Below, piece after piece: positions 26,351 through 34,871 of a stretch of DNA of 64,000 nucleotides. The notes beneath the pieces were generated by a model that was not told the origin of the DNA, made no database searches, and was given only the letters and a program-made list of their open reading frames with translations. Position 1 is the first letter of the stretch, and every line of letters starts with the position of its first letter. The translations under genes were made by a program, and so were the position numbers. The stretch is from CAMAXB01 sp964476565 (GTDB taxonomy: Bacteria > Verrucomicrobiota > Verrucomicrobiia > Opitutales > Opitutaceae), in NCBI GenBank assembly GCA_964476565.1, contig CAYZBG010000005.1:1-64000 (forward strand). The letters run 5' to 3'.

Positions 26351-29300
26351 TGCAAGGAAAGCAGGACCTTTGCGCCCTGACTCTGCTGCGCCGCCTGACC
26401 TGCATTCGCGAGAAACAGACGGTCGGGCTCGATCTGGGCAGTCGTGATGAAATGCTGCCGGACGGTCGCCGCGCGGGCCGCCGCCAATTCGCGCAGGTCC
26501 TCGGGCGTCACGTCGACGCGGGAACGCAACCGTTCGATCATCACGGCCAGCGGTGTGCCCTGAACGCTCAGCAACTGGATCGCAGCCGCGTGTGCGGCCT
26601 GCCGGCGGGCATTCTCCTCCTCAGCCGCACGTTGCTCGCGCCGGGTCTTGAGCGTGAGCGTGTCAACGAAGCGGCGCAGCGCGTTCTCCGAGGGCGGCGG
26701 CGGTGTCACCAACGGTGGCGGCGGCGGCAGCGGCGTACCCAGCTCCGTGCCGGGCGGGAATGCCGCGTCGAACATCGCCTTGATCACCGCCTCGTGCTCC
26801 TCCGGATCGATGGGCTCGTCGGCCGGCCAGGAAATCCCGTCCGTCACAAAGCGGTCACGGATCTGCCGCTCGAAACGGAGTTGTCGCAAGGTCTCCGCGT
26901 CGCGCACCGGATCAATCGAGCCTTCGATCATCAGATTCAGGCCCGGCCGTTCCTTCAGGGCCTTTTCGAGGGTGGCGAGCTTGGCCTTCTCCGACTCGAG
27001 CAACTGCACCGTACCGGGCGCAAACTCCTGAAACGCGAGTTCCTCTCCGCCGCCGCCGAACATCGAGCCTAGGAGCGCGAAGGGCGAAACCGCCGCCTTG
27101 GTGAGCAAATTCACGATCACCCGGAGGACCACTCGGCCCACCTTGAATTCTGGATCGTCCGTCCGGCCCTTCACCGGCACATCGATCACAATCTTGCCTT
27201 CGGTGTCCTTCAGCAGGGCCACCGCCAGGCGCACCGGCAGCTTAGTCGCTTCGGGACTGTTCGACGGAGCCCCAAAATTAAACTGATCCAGCGTGATCAC
27301 ATTGCCGGCGTCGAGTTGTGTTCCGTCGAGGGCGAAATCGACATCGACGCGCAGTTTGCCCCGCGCCACAGCGAAGCCCGCATACTTCGCGCTGTACGGA
27401 CTGAAGCTGACCAGATCGATGTTCTGAAAATCCACCTCGAGGTCGACGAAGGGCTTGGGCCCGAGGGGATCGAGCCGCCCCGCCACCGAGACGGGCCCCA
27501 CCCCGTCGACCGAACCTTTCAACGCCACCTGGGCCCGGGCGAAGTTCTCGGACGAGAGTCCGACCACGGTGCCGCCAAAGTCCTGCAGGGCCAGCCGCAC
27601 TTCCGGCTGCACCGACCGGTCGGTCAGGCTGAACTCGCCACCATTCACCGCCACGCGATGCACCGTAAGGGCAGGCGCCTCGCCGGCGGAGGGCGGCGCC
27701 GGGGCCGGATCGGCAGGGCCCGCCGGCGCAGATGCCGCGGCGTCATCCGCCTTGCGCAGCGCCGCGAGGTTCAAGGTGCCGTCGGCCGCCAGCACTGCAC
27801 GCACCTTCGGCCCGGAAAGAGAAACCTGCTCCACAAAAACGGACGTAGGGTTGGCTTGGATACCGCTGATCTCGAGCCGAGTCAGGGCGGCCACTTCGTC
27901 GCCCTGCCCCGTATCCTCGATCGCGAGGTCGTCCAACGTCACCCCGCCGGCAAAGCTCCAGTCCACGGCGCCATCCTTCATGGCCGCACGCAGGACATGC
28001 TCGGTGGCAAACAGACCCCGGGCGATCCGCGCCCGGGCCACGCCTTCCATGTAAGGTCCCAGCGGCACGAGACTGAGCCCGGTCACCCGCGTGGTGAGCG
28101 CAGCACGAAGGGAGGGCAGAATCGTCACTTCGCCGTCCACGGTGACGGTGCCTTCCGGCAGCCAACGCAAGGAGACCGAGACCGGCATGGTTGCGTCCGG
28201 GGCGTTGGACAGGTTGCGCACCGTCACCCCGAGGTCGGCAATGCCGAGTTGCGCCGGCCACGGCGCGGCAAGGTCGGTCCAGTCCGCCGCAAATCCCGTC
28301 ACAGCCACCTCGGCAACCTCCACGGAGAACGCCGGGGTATCGCCGCCACCGGCAGGCACTCCCGCCGAGGACGGACGGTCAGTCGCCGGGGGACTGAGCA
28401 GTCGTTGCAGATTGAGCGATCCGTCGACGTCCCGGCGGACCGAGGCCTTGCCGCCTTCGACTTTGACCTGAGCCACCCGAGCCACCCTGGTCATGGCATC
28501 GACGTTGATCCCGGTGACGTCCACTGCGGGCAGAGCCACGACCGGTCGTCCGCTCGCCCGCTCCACCACGTCGACCTGGCGCACGCTGACACTGCCGTCG
28601 GCCAACCGCAGCACCCGGGCTCCCTCGGTCAAATCGATCTCATAGCGGCCCCCCACACTGAGTGTGCCGCTGCGCACGTCTGCCTGGGTCCACGGCGCCG
28701 AGTAAGGCGCGTACTTGCCCAGCACAATCGAGCCTACCTCCAGGGTTCCGGCCGAGCGGAAGGGCTTGGCGTGCAAGGTACCCTCCCAGGCGACGCGTTC
28801 GCCGGACTCGGTGACCGCGGCAAAGCGATACGGCGCGTCGACGCCACCGCCCGTGTGGAGGTCGGTCAAAACGAAATCCATCGGTCCGACCACGCTGCGG
28901 AACGGCTCGGCCGTCGAAAGATCCTCGATCGAAAGCTGCGCCCGCGTGATCGTCACCACGCCCACATGCAGCGGTCGGGCCGGAGCAGGCTCCGTCGCCG
29001 GGCCATCGCCCGCACCCCCGGTGAACCGCTCGAGCAGGTCCGACACGTTGAGCGAACCGTCCGCCCGCACGCTCGCCGCCGCCCGGAAGCCTTCAAGGGT
29101 GATCTCCTGCACGCGCCAGTGCCGGAGGAACGAACCCCAAAGGCCGGCATTGACGTACAGGCGGTCCCAGCCGGCAAACTCCGCCGTTCCGTCAGGTTCC
29201 TTGATGCTGAAACCCGAGAGAGTGACCGACAGCGTGAGCGGATTCGTGCGCACCCGCTCCACGGTCGTGGCACGGCCCAGCAAGGCCGTCAGGCGGGACT

Positions 29301-29424
29301 CCACCTGCGCCTTGAGCACGCGCGGTGCGACTAGAAACCCCGCCAGGAGATAAAGCCCGACCAGACCTACGACGACACGGATTGCGATCCGCCGGTTGCG
29401 ACGCCTTCTCCGAATGCGACTCAT
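26347..29424 (-). CDS. DUF748/AsmA-like envelope protein
   Basis: Large protein of 1025 residues. ATG 29424 gives a basic N terminus (MSRIRRRRRNRR) and one membrane helix (about 13-33), followed by a very long beta-rich region typical of AsmA/DUF748 proteins (VERVRTNPLTLSVTLSGFSIKEP). These are thought to span the periplasm and move lipids between membranes or aid outer-membrane assembly. Pro/Ala-rich spacers break the repeats (about residues 560 and 920). The C-terminal part has an OmpA-like look (LAAARAATVRQHFITTAQIEPDRLFLAN), suggesting a peptidoglycan-contact tail. It is followed, with 4-base overlap, by the ykgJ-like gene. Confidence 0.85.
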   Translation of the reverse strand: MSRIRRRRRNRRIAIRVVVGLVGLYLLAGFLVAPRVLKAQVESRLTALLGRATTVERVRTNPLTLSVTLSGFSIKEPDGTAEFAGWDRLYVNAGLWGSFLRHWRVQEITLEGFRAAASVRADGSLNVSDLLERFTGGAGDGPATEPAPARPLHVGVVTITRAQLSIEDLSTAEPFRSVVGPMDFVLTDLHTGGGVDAPYRFAAVTESGERVAWEGTLHAKPFRSAGTLEVGSIVLGKYAPYSAPWTQADVRSGTLSVGGRYEIDLTEGARVLRLADGSVSVRQVDVVERASGRPVVALPAVDVTGINVDAMTRVARVAQVKVEGGKASVRRDVDGSLNLQRLLSPPATDRPSSAGVPAGGGDTPAFSVEVAEVAVTGFAADWTDLAAPWPAQLGIADLGVTVRNLSNAPDATMPVSVSLRWLPEGTVTVDGEVTILPSLRAALTTRVTGLSLVPLGPYMEGVARARIARGLFATEHVLRAAMKDGAVDWSFAGGVTLDDLAIEDTGQGDEVAALTRLEISGIQANPTSVFVEQVSLSGPKVRAVLAADGTLNLAALRKADDAAASAPAGPADPAPAPPSAGEAPALTVHRVAVNGGEFSLTDRSVQPEVRLALQDFGGTVVGLSSENFARAQVALKGSVDGVGPVSVAGRLDPLGPKPFVDLEVDFQNIDLVSFSPYSAKYAGFAVARGKLRVDVDFALDGTQLDAGNVITLDQFNFGAPSNSPEATKLPVRLAVALLKDTEGKIVIDVPVKGRTDDPEFKVGRVVLRVIVNLLTKAAVSPFALLGSMFGGGGEELAFQEFAPGTVQLLESEKAKLATLEKALKERPGLNLMIEGSIDPVRDAETLRQLRFERQIRDRFVTDGISWPADEPIDPEEHEAVIKAMFDAAFPPGTELGTPLPPPPPLVTPPPPSENALRRFVDTLTLKTRREQRAAEEENARRQAAHAAAIQLLSVQGTPLAVMIERLRSRVDVTPEDLRELAAARAATVRQHFITTAQIEPDRLFLANAGQAAQQSQGAKVLLSLQ

Positions 29425-29483
29425 GGCGCGAGTGTGGGCGCCCGGGCCCACACCGCAAATCCGGACTTGGGCGCTCCGACTCG

Positions 29484-29960
29484 TCAGCGCAGGCCGGCCA
29501 GCACGGACTTCAGCTGGGCCGCGTGGTCGGCGGTGTCGACCTTCGGTACGACTGCGAGGACCGTGCCATCGCGATCGAGCACGAAGGCAGCCCGCGCCGG
29601 ACCGGTGAAGGTCTTGCCGTACATCGATTTCTCCACCAACGCATCCGCCGCCCGGGCGAACGTGTCCTCGGGGTCGCTGACCAACGTCTGTTTCAGCGCC
29701 TTCTTTTTCGCGTAGTTGCGATGGGAAGTGCACCCGTCACGACTCAGGGCCACGACGTTGTAGCCCAGTTTGTCGAAGGCCGCATACGCCGCGGACAGAC
29801 TCTCGTTCTGCCGGTCGCAGGAACCGGTGTTGTTCTTCATGTAAACCGACACAATCGTTCGCCGGTTGAGCAGGTCGCCGAGGGCAACCTCCTTTTCGCC
29901 ATCGGATTGCGCGATTTTAAGCTTAAGGGTGAGTGGAAGCTTCTTGCCGGTGAAGATCAT
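29484..29960 (-). CDS. Peroxiredoxin (BCP/PrxQ-like) with atypical active site
   Basis: Redoxin-fold protein of 158 residues. The peroxidatic cysteine is in NNTGSC: the T-x-x-C core is kept, but the usual proline of P-x3-T-x2-C is Met (MKNNTGSC). A second Cys lies in RDGCTSH, and the conserved Arg of the active site is present before AAFVLDRDG. It would reduce peroxides, with an intramolecular or thioredoxin-linked resolving step. No signal peptide. It lies 60 bases before the DUF748 gene on the same strand and is divergent from the thioesterase gene. Confidence 0.82.
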   Translation of the reverse strand: MIFTGKKLPLTLKLKIAQSDGEKEVALGDLLNRRTIVSVYMKNNTGSCDRQNESLSAAYAAFDKLGYNVVALSRDGCTSHRNYAKKKALKQTLVSDPEDTFARAADALVEKSMYGKTFTGPARAAFVLDRDGTVLAVVPKVDTADHAAQLKSVLAGLR

Positions 29961-30067
29961 CGCTCACACGGGATGGACGTTCACTCTTTCGTCAAACTTC
30001 CCGGCCGGCCCGTGTTCGACGCGGACTCCTTTGACGGCGGCATGAAAATCCTCCAAGCTCCGCCCGA

Positions 30068-30529
30068 ATGAAGTCTGTCAAGGTTCCCGCGCTGGAGATG
30101 TTCATGCACGAGGCGATCCCGCTCGCCAAGGCCATGGGTGTCGGCGTCGAGGTCAGCGACGAGCAGGCGCTCGTCCTCACCGCCCCGAAGGAGCAGAACC
30201 GGAATTCGCTCAACACCGCCTTCGGCGGCAGCCTCGTCTCGCTCGCCACGCTCGCGGGTTATGGCGTCGTCTGGGAGTTGATGCGCAACGAGACCGAACG
30301 GGAAAAAGTCGAGTGGCGCATCGTGATCAAGGAGAGCCGTGCGGCCTACCGGCGCCCGGTGATCGGCGATCTGCGCGCGATCTGTGAACGTCCCGCCAAG
30401 GCGGCGATCGAAGAGTTCAAGGCCTCGCTGGCCCGCTACGGCAAGGCGAAGCTGAAACTCAAGGCCCGCGTCATCGAGGGTGGCGAGACCGCCGTCGAAG
30501 TGAACGCGGCCTACGTCGTTTCCCGCTGA
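30068..30529 (+). CDS. YiiD C-terminal-like hotdog thioesterase
   Basis: Hotdog-fold protein of 153 residues resembling the thioesterase half of YiiD. The conserved stretch NRNSLNTAFGGSLVSLATLAGYG matches the family core, with the helix that packs on the acyl site. It probably hydrolyses an acyl-CoA or acyl-ACP, but no substrate can be assigned. It stands alone without an acetyltransferase domain. The downstream gene is convergent. Confidence 0.82.
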   Translation: MKSVKVPALEMFMHEAIPLAKAMGVGVEVSDEQALVLTAPKEQNRNSLNTAFGGSLVSLATLAGYGVVWELMRNETEREKVEWRIVIKESRAAYRRPVIGDLRAICERPAKAAIEEFKASLARYGKAKLKLKARVIEGGETAVEVNAAYVVSR

Positions 30530-30585
30530 CGGAACCGGCCTGCCGCCGGGCCAGCTTGGCGACACGTCGCCTCGCCGCCGACGGT

Positions 30586-30957
30586 TCAGATGTGCTTCGA
30601 ATCGGCTTCGTCCTTCTTGGCGTAGCCGGAGTCCTGACGCTGGTGGTTCACCGCGTTCTTCTTCAGATACGCCTGGTAGACGTCGTCCGCTGTCATCCCG
30701 AGTGTCTGGGCGAGCGAGACCAGAAAATGGAAGAGGTCGACGACTTCCACCTTGGCGTTCTGCTCGTCGAACTTCTGGTACTTGGCCCACCATTTCCACG
30801 GCACAGAATCGATCAGTTCGGCCGTCTCCTGCTGCATCGCCCGGGTGTAGTTGAGAATCCACTTCGCCTTTTCCTCGTCGGTCGGCGGCGGGAGATTGAC
30901 TCCGATGCGCTGGTTGAGCGCGTCCTGCATGCGGAAAATTTCCTCGAGCTTGTCCAT
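30586..30957 (-). CDS. All-alpha dUTP diphosphatase (dUTPase-2/MazG-like)
   Basis: Protein of 123 residues, all helical in prediction. The Mg-binding ExxE and ExxD pairs appear as QETAELID and VEVVDLFH, with the WKWW segment between them that marks dimeric dUTPase-like NTP pyrophosphatases. It would hydrolyse dUTP to dUMP, limiting uracil in DNA and feeding dTMP synthesis. ATG 30957 (MDKLEEIFRMQ) is chosen because the frame upstream is Pro/Arg-rich and unlike the family. Divergent from the disordered protein gene. Confidence 0.85.
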   Translation of the reverse strand: MDKLEEIFRMQDALNQRIGVNLPPPTDEEKAKWILNYTRAMQQETAELIDSVPWKWWAKYQKFDEQNAKVEVVDLFHFLVSLAQTLGMTADDVYQAYLKKNAVNHQRQDSGYAKKDEADSKHI

Positions 30958-31213
30958 GGGCCGCACGGTGCCGCGCGTCGTTCCGCGGGGCAAGTGGCAA
31001 GTCGGCGGCCGTCCACGCCTCGTCCGGGCCAGGCGGGCGACGTCCGCCAATGCAAGTCAACCACCGGAATATAGGGTTGCCGACGGGGCCGAATCCCGCG
31101 AGGGGTTGGGTTTGCTGCCCGCGTCGAGCGCTCCCTGCGTTCCGCCGATGGCCGCATTGCGCGGCTCCCCCGAGTTGGGGTGAGCGCGTTTCAACCCAAA
31201 CATAACACACGTC

Positions 31214-32218
31214 ATGTCAGATAACACCACGTCCGGCGACACGCCCGCGGCTCCCGCCGCGTCTGCCGCCGAGACTCCCAGCGCGCCGCCTGCCTCCTTT
31301 GGCACCGGCCGGGGCTCCGGCCTCGCCCGCGGCAAGCGCCCGAGCCCGCCGTCCGCCGCCCCCGCCAGCAGCGCCCCCGCCGGTACCTACAAACCCTCCG
31401 CCGTCCAATTGATCACGGCGGAAACGGAGTACACCAACCCGTTCGCCCCCGCCGAGCCCGCCACCGCGGCTCCGGCAGCCGAGACGGTTCCTGCCAGCAT
31501 TCCCGTTCCTCCTCCCGCTCCGGCGCCGGCACCCGTGGTCGTCGCCCCGGTTGTGCCGGAAGCCGTCGCCCGTCCGTCGGCCCCGGTCGAACCGGTTGCC
31601 CCGCCGACGCCTCCCGCTCCGGCAGCTCCGGTCGAAAAGGCCGAGCTGAAGATCCTCCCGCCGGCGCAGGTCCGGCGTCCGGCGCAGAGTTGGGAATCCG
31701 AATCGTTCAAGCCGGGTGAAGAGCGGACCGAACCCCGGCGCGAACGCCGCGAGGACCGGCCGGTCTTCAAGCCCGAGCGGCGCGGCGAATTTCGCGCCAG
31801 CCCCGGCGCAGAGGCCGCACCGCGGCCCCCGCGCCCGCCTGCACCGCCCGCCCCCGCTCCGGTCCGCGAAGAGGCTCCCGCCAAAAAATCCGGCGGCTTC
31901 CTCGGCTGGCTCAAGGGACTCTTCGGCGGCTCTGCCGAACCCACGTCTGAGACCCCCGCGTCCGGCACCCGTCCGGAACGCGAAAGCGGATCCAGCGGCC
32001 GCGACGGCGATCGTCGCCGGCATCGTGGCGGACGTGGCCGCCATGGCGGTCCCGGTTTTGAAGGCGGTCCGGGCGGACGTCCGGAAGGCGCGACCGACGG
32101 TCGCGGCGGCGAAGGTCGCGGCGAAGGCGGCGGCGGACGTCGCCGGCGGCGTGGCGGACGCGGTCGCCGCGGCGGCGGTCCCCGCCCCGAGGGCGGCCCC
32201 GGTCCGGCATCGAGTTAA
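31214..32218 (+). CDS. Intrinsically disordered Pro/Ala-rich protein with basic Gly/Arg tail
   Basis: Protein of 334 residues with no recognised fold. Residues 1-150 are Pro/Ala/Val-rich, 150-210 are mixed charged, a short amphipathic patch KSGGFLGWLKGLFGG lies near 223-237, and residues 260-334 are Gly/Arg-rich (RRHRGGRGRHGG). Such RGG tails bind RNA in other proteins. The opposite strand is also open across this gene, but this frame has the GC-rich third positions expected here and is followed by an intrinsic terminator. It lies just before murA but is separated from it by that terminator. Function unknown. Confidence 0.75.
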   Translation: MSDNTTSGDTPAAPAASAAETPSAPPASFGTGRGSGLARGKRPSPPSAAPASSAPAGTYKPSAVQLITAETEYTNPFAPAEPATAAPAAETVPASIPVPPPAPAPAPVVVAPVVPEAVARPSAPVEPVAPPTPPAPAAPVEKAELKILPPAQVRRPAQSWESESFKPGEERTEPRRERREDRPVFKPERRGEFRASPGAEAAPRPPRPPAPPAPAPVREEAPAKKSGGFLGWLKGLFGGSAEPTSETPASGTRPERESGSSGRDGDRRRHRGGRGRHGGPGFEGGPGGRPEGATDGRGGEGRGEGGGGRRRRRGGRGRRGGGPRPEGGPGPASS

Positions 32219-32252
32219 ACCTTGCCAAGGCCTCGCGGCCTGAACGCAGTTC

Positions 32253-32282
32253 AAGGCGTCCGTCTCACCGGACGCCTTTTTT
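32253..32282 (+). terminator. Intrinsic terminator after the RGG-tailed protein gene
   Basis: A perfect 9-bp stem, AGGCGTCCG (32254-32262) with CGGACGCCT (32269-32277), loop TCTCAC, is followed by TTTTT. It separates the upstream gene from murA. Confidence 0.92.
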
Positions 32283-32329
32283 GCGCCCACCTGCGTCGTA
32301 CCACGTCTTTCCCGGCCCCCTTTCGCTCC

Positions 32330-33619
32330 ATGGCTGATCTCATCGTCAACGGCGGCAAGCCACTCGCCGGCTCCGTCACGCCCTCCGGCAACAAGAACTC
32401 CGTGCTCCCGATCTTTTGCGCGACGCTGCTGACCGACGAGCCGGTCACGCTGCGCAACGTACCCGACATCACGGATCTGGAGAAGCTGGTCACGTTCTTC
32501 CGCTCCCAGGGGTCTCGGATCGACTGGAACCGCGAGAAGGGGGTGATGAAGGTCGACCACTCGACGTTCAAAAGCACGCTCACCAACGACGAGCTTCCGC
32601 AGGACATGCGCTCGACCGTGCTGCTCTACCCGGCCCTGCTCCATCGCCTGCGCAAGATCACGGTGCACGCCAATGCCAAGGGCTGCTCGCTCGGCGTGCG
32701 TGAAATCGATCCCCACCTTGAGATTCTCCGCGCTCTCGGCGCCGTGATCAACGAGGGTGATCCGCTCGTGATCGCGTTGCCGGACGGGTTCGCCGGGGCG
32801 CGCCACTGGCTGGACTACATGTCGGTCACGGTCACGGAAAACTTCGCCATGGCCGCCGCGCTCGCCCGCGGCAATTCCACCCTGATCAACGCCGCGAGCG
32901 AACCGCACGTACAGGACCTCTGCGCCGCGCTGGTCGCCATGGGTGCGAAGATCAAGGGCATCGGCACGTCGATGCTCACCATCACGGGCGTGAAAAAGCT
33001 GCACGGCGCCACCATCGACATCAGCTCGGACTATCACGAGATCGTCACCTTCCTCGCCTTGGGAGCCATCACCGGCGGTGAAGTGCGGGTCAACCGGTCC
33101 CTGCCGCAGCACTTCGACCTGATCGCCCGCGCCTTCAAGAAGCTCGGCGTCATCGTCGAGCACGAGGGCGACACCGCCATCGTGCGCCGCAATCAGTCGC
33201 TGCGCATCGAAGCCCCCTTCACCAGCAACCTGCTGCCCAAGATCGAGGCTGCACCGTGGCCTTACTTCTCGGTCGACCTGCTGCCGCTGCTCATTGCCCT
33301 GAGCACGCGCGCCGAGGGCACGATTCATTTTTGGAACAAGGTGTATGAGAATGGATTCTCCTGGATCCCCGAACTCGCCAAGTTCGGCGCCCATGCGGTC
33401 GTGAGCGATCCGCACCGGATCATCGTCTTCGGCAACCGGCCGCTCCGCCCGGCCACGGTCGATTCGCCGTACGTGATCCGCGCCGCCGTCGCCCTGACCA
33501 TGGTCGCAGCCGCCATCCCGGGTCGCAGCGTCGTCCGCCACGCCGAGATCATCAAGCGCGCCCACCCGCACTTCGTCGAGAACCTGCGCAGCCTCGGCGC
33601 CGATTTGGAATGGAAGTAA
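32330..33619 (+). CDS. murA: UDP-N-acetylglucosamine 1-carboxyvinyltransferase
   Basis: MurA of 429 residues, the first committed step of peptidoglycan synthesis (transfer of enolpyruvate from PEP to UDP-GlcNAc). The N terminus (GGKPLAGSVTPSGNKN) holds the catalytic Lys-Asn pair, and the active-site loop carries Cys119 in AKGCSLGVREIDPH, equivalent to Cys115 of E. coli, so fosfomycin sensitivity is expected at this site. ATG 32330 is used; the frame extends upstream through the terminator, which is unlikely to be coding. Its stop overlaps the ruvB start by 10 bases. Confidence 0.94.
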   Translation: MADLIVNGGKPLAGSVTPSGNKNSVLPIFCATLLTDEPVTLRNVPDITDLEKLVTFFRSQGSRIDWNREKGVMKVDHSTFKSTLTNDELPQDMRSTVLLYPALLHRLRKITVHANAKGCSLGVREIDPHLEILRALGAVINEGDPLVIALPDGFAGARHWLDYMSVTVTENFAMAAALARGNSTLINAASEPHVQDLCAALVAMGAKIKGIGTSMLTITGVKKLHGATIDISSDYHEIVTFLALGAITGGEVRVNRSLPQHFDLIARAFKKLGVIVEHEGDTAIVRRNQSLRIEAPFTSNLLPKIEAAPWPYFSVDLLPLLIALSTRAEGTIHFWNKVYENGFSWIPELAKFGAHAVVSDPHRIIVFGNRPLRPATVDSPYVIRAAVALTMVAAAIPGRSVVRHAEIIKRAHPHFVENLRSLGADLEWK

Positions 33620-34686
33620 CGTCCTCGTCTCCGTCGCCCCGCATGCCCGCTCCTGAATCGCCGAAAAAAGGCCTCGGCTTCCTTACCCAAACGCTCGCCG
33701 CGCCCGCCTCCCCCGCAGAGGTGGCGTTGCGTCCGCTCTCGTTTTCCGACTTCACCGGACAACCCAAGACGGTCGAGCGGCTGCAGGTGATGGTCGGCGC
33801 AGCCCGGAGGCGCGGCGAGGCGCTCAATCACATCCTGCTCAGCGGCCCTCCGGGGCTGGGCAAGACCACACTGGCCTTCATCCTCGGTCAGGAGCTCGGC
33901 CGCAACGTCCGGGTCACGTCCGGTCCGGTGGTGGAGAAAGCCGGCGACCTCGCCGGGCTGCTCACCAGCCTCGAAGAGGGCGATCTGCTCTTCATCGACG
34001 AAATCCACCGCATTCCGAAGACCGTCGAAGAGTACCTCTACTCGGCCATGGAGGACTTCTGCCTCGACATCATGATCGACCAGGGGCCCAACGCCCGGAG
34101 CATTCGCCTGCCGGTGAAGCGCTTCACGCTCGTTGGCGCGACCACGCGTGCCGGCCTGCTCACCGCGCCGCTGCGGTCGCGGTTCACCCTGCAGACGCGC
34201 CTCGACTACTATGACAAGGCCACGCTCATGGGCATCGTGAAGCGATCCTGCGCCCTCCTGCAGGTGAAGGTCGACGACGGCGGGGCCGAGGAAATCGCCA
34301 GCCGCTCGCGCGGTACGCCGCGCATCGCGAACAATCTGATCAACTTCTGCCGGGACTACGCGCAGGAACGCGCCACCGGCGTCATCACGCGCCAGACCGC
34401 CGCCGCCGCGCTCGAACTGCTGGAGATCGACGTGCGCGGCCTCGACGAAATGGACAAACGCGTCCTGCGCTGCATGGCCGAAAACTATGGCGGCGGGCCG
34501 GTCGGCCTCGGCACCATCGCCGTCGCCGTCGGCGAGGAAGCTGAGACGCTGGAGGAAGTGCACGAGCCGTTCCTCATCCAGGAAGGCTACCTGCAGCGCA
34601 CTCCGCAGGGCCGCGTGCTCACCGCCAAGGGCTACGGAGCCATCGGACTCAAGGCGGCGACAGGCGACCAGCGCCCCCTCCTGTAG
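33610..34686 (+). CDS. ruvB: Holliday junction branch migration ATPase RuvB
   Basis: RuvB of 358 residues. AAA+ motifs are Walker A SGPPGLGKTT (78-87), Walker B LLFIDEIHR (about 127-134), sensor 1 in LVGATTRAGLLTAPLRSRF, and an arginine finger in that segment. A winged-helix DNA-binding domain ends the protein (about 285-358). It drives branch migration with RuvA, which is not nearby. ATG 33610 overlaps murA; ATG 33643 would shorten a poorly conserved N-terminal tail. A terminator follows. Confidence 0.95.
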   Translation: MEVTSSSPSPRMPAPESPKKGLGFLTQTLAAPASPAEVALRPLSFSDFTGQPKTVERLQVMVGAARRRGEALNHILLSGPPGLGKTTLAFILGQELGRNVRVTSGPVVEKAGDLAGLLTSLEEGDLLFIDEIHRIPKTVEEYLYSAMEDFCLDIMIDQGPNARSIRLPVKRFTLVGATTRAGLLTAPLRSRFTLQTRLDYYDKATLMGIVKRSCALLQVKVDDGGAEEIASRSRGTPRIANNLINFCRDYAQERATGVITRQTAAAALELLEIDVRGLDEMDKRVLRCMAENYGGGPVGLGTIAVAVGEEAETLEEVHEPFLIQEGYLQRTPQGRVLTAKGYGAIGLKAATGDQRPLL

Positions 34687-34714
34687 GCGTCTTTCTCGGG
34701 GATATTTCAGTTTC

Positions 34715-34746
34715 TCCGACTGATCGGATCGATCCGTCGGATTTTT
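34715..34746 (+). terminator. Probable terminator after ruvB
   Basis: TCCGAC (34715-34720) can pair with GTCGGA (34736-34741), with an inner CGGAT/ATCCG helix, followed by TTTTT (34742-34746). Confidence 0.7.
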
Positions 34747-34770
34747 CGGAACAGCCAGGTGGAATCGTCC

Positions 34771-34799
34771 GCATTGTATCCTTTTTATAGATACAATGC
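34771..34799. repeat. Inverted repeat upstream of the glycosyltransferase gene
   Basis: A perfect 10-bp inverted repeat GCATTGTATC (34771-34780) and GATACAATGC (34790-34799) with an AT-rich 9-base spacer (CTTTTTATA). It lies about 72 bases upstream of the glycosyltransferase start in a locally AT-rich patch. The symmetry and spacing fit an operator for a dimeric regulator, or an mRNA hairpin; no T run follows, so it is not a terminator. Confidence 0.55.
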
Positions 34800-34871
34800 C
34801 GATGTCGACTGTGCCAAATTTTCCCGGCCGGAATTCTTGTTCCCTCGCCGCACGGCGCCCAAACTGGGCAC

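Noticed and set aside
31217..33571. A minus-strand open frame of about 780 codons across the RGG-tailed gene and murA.
   Set aside because: It is antisense to clear murA and to the better-supported plus-strand frame; its sequence is low-complexity without domains.
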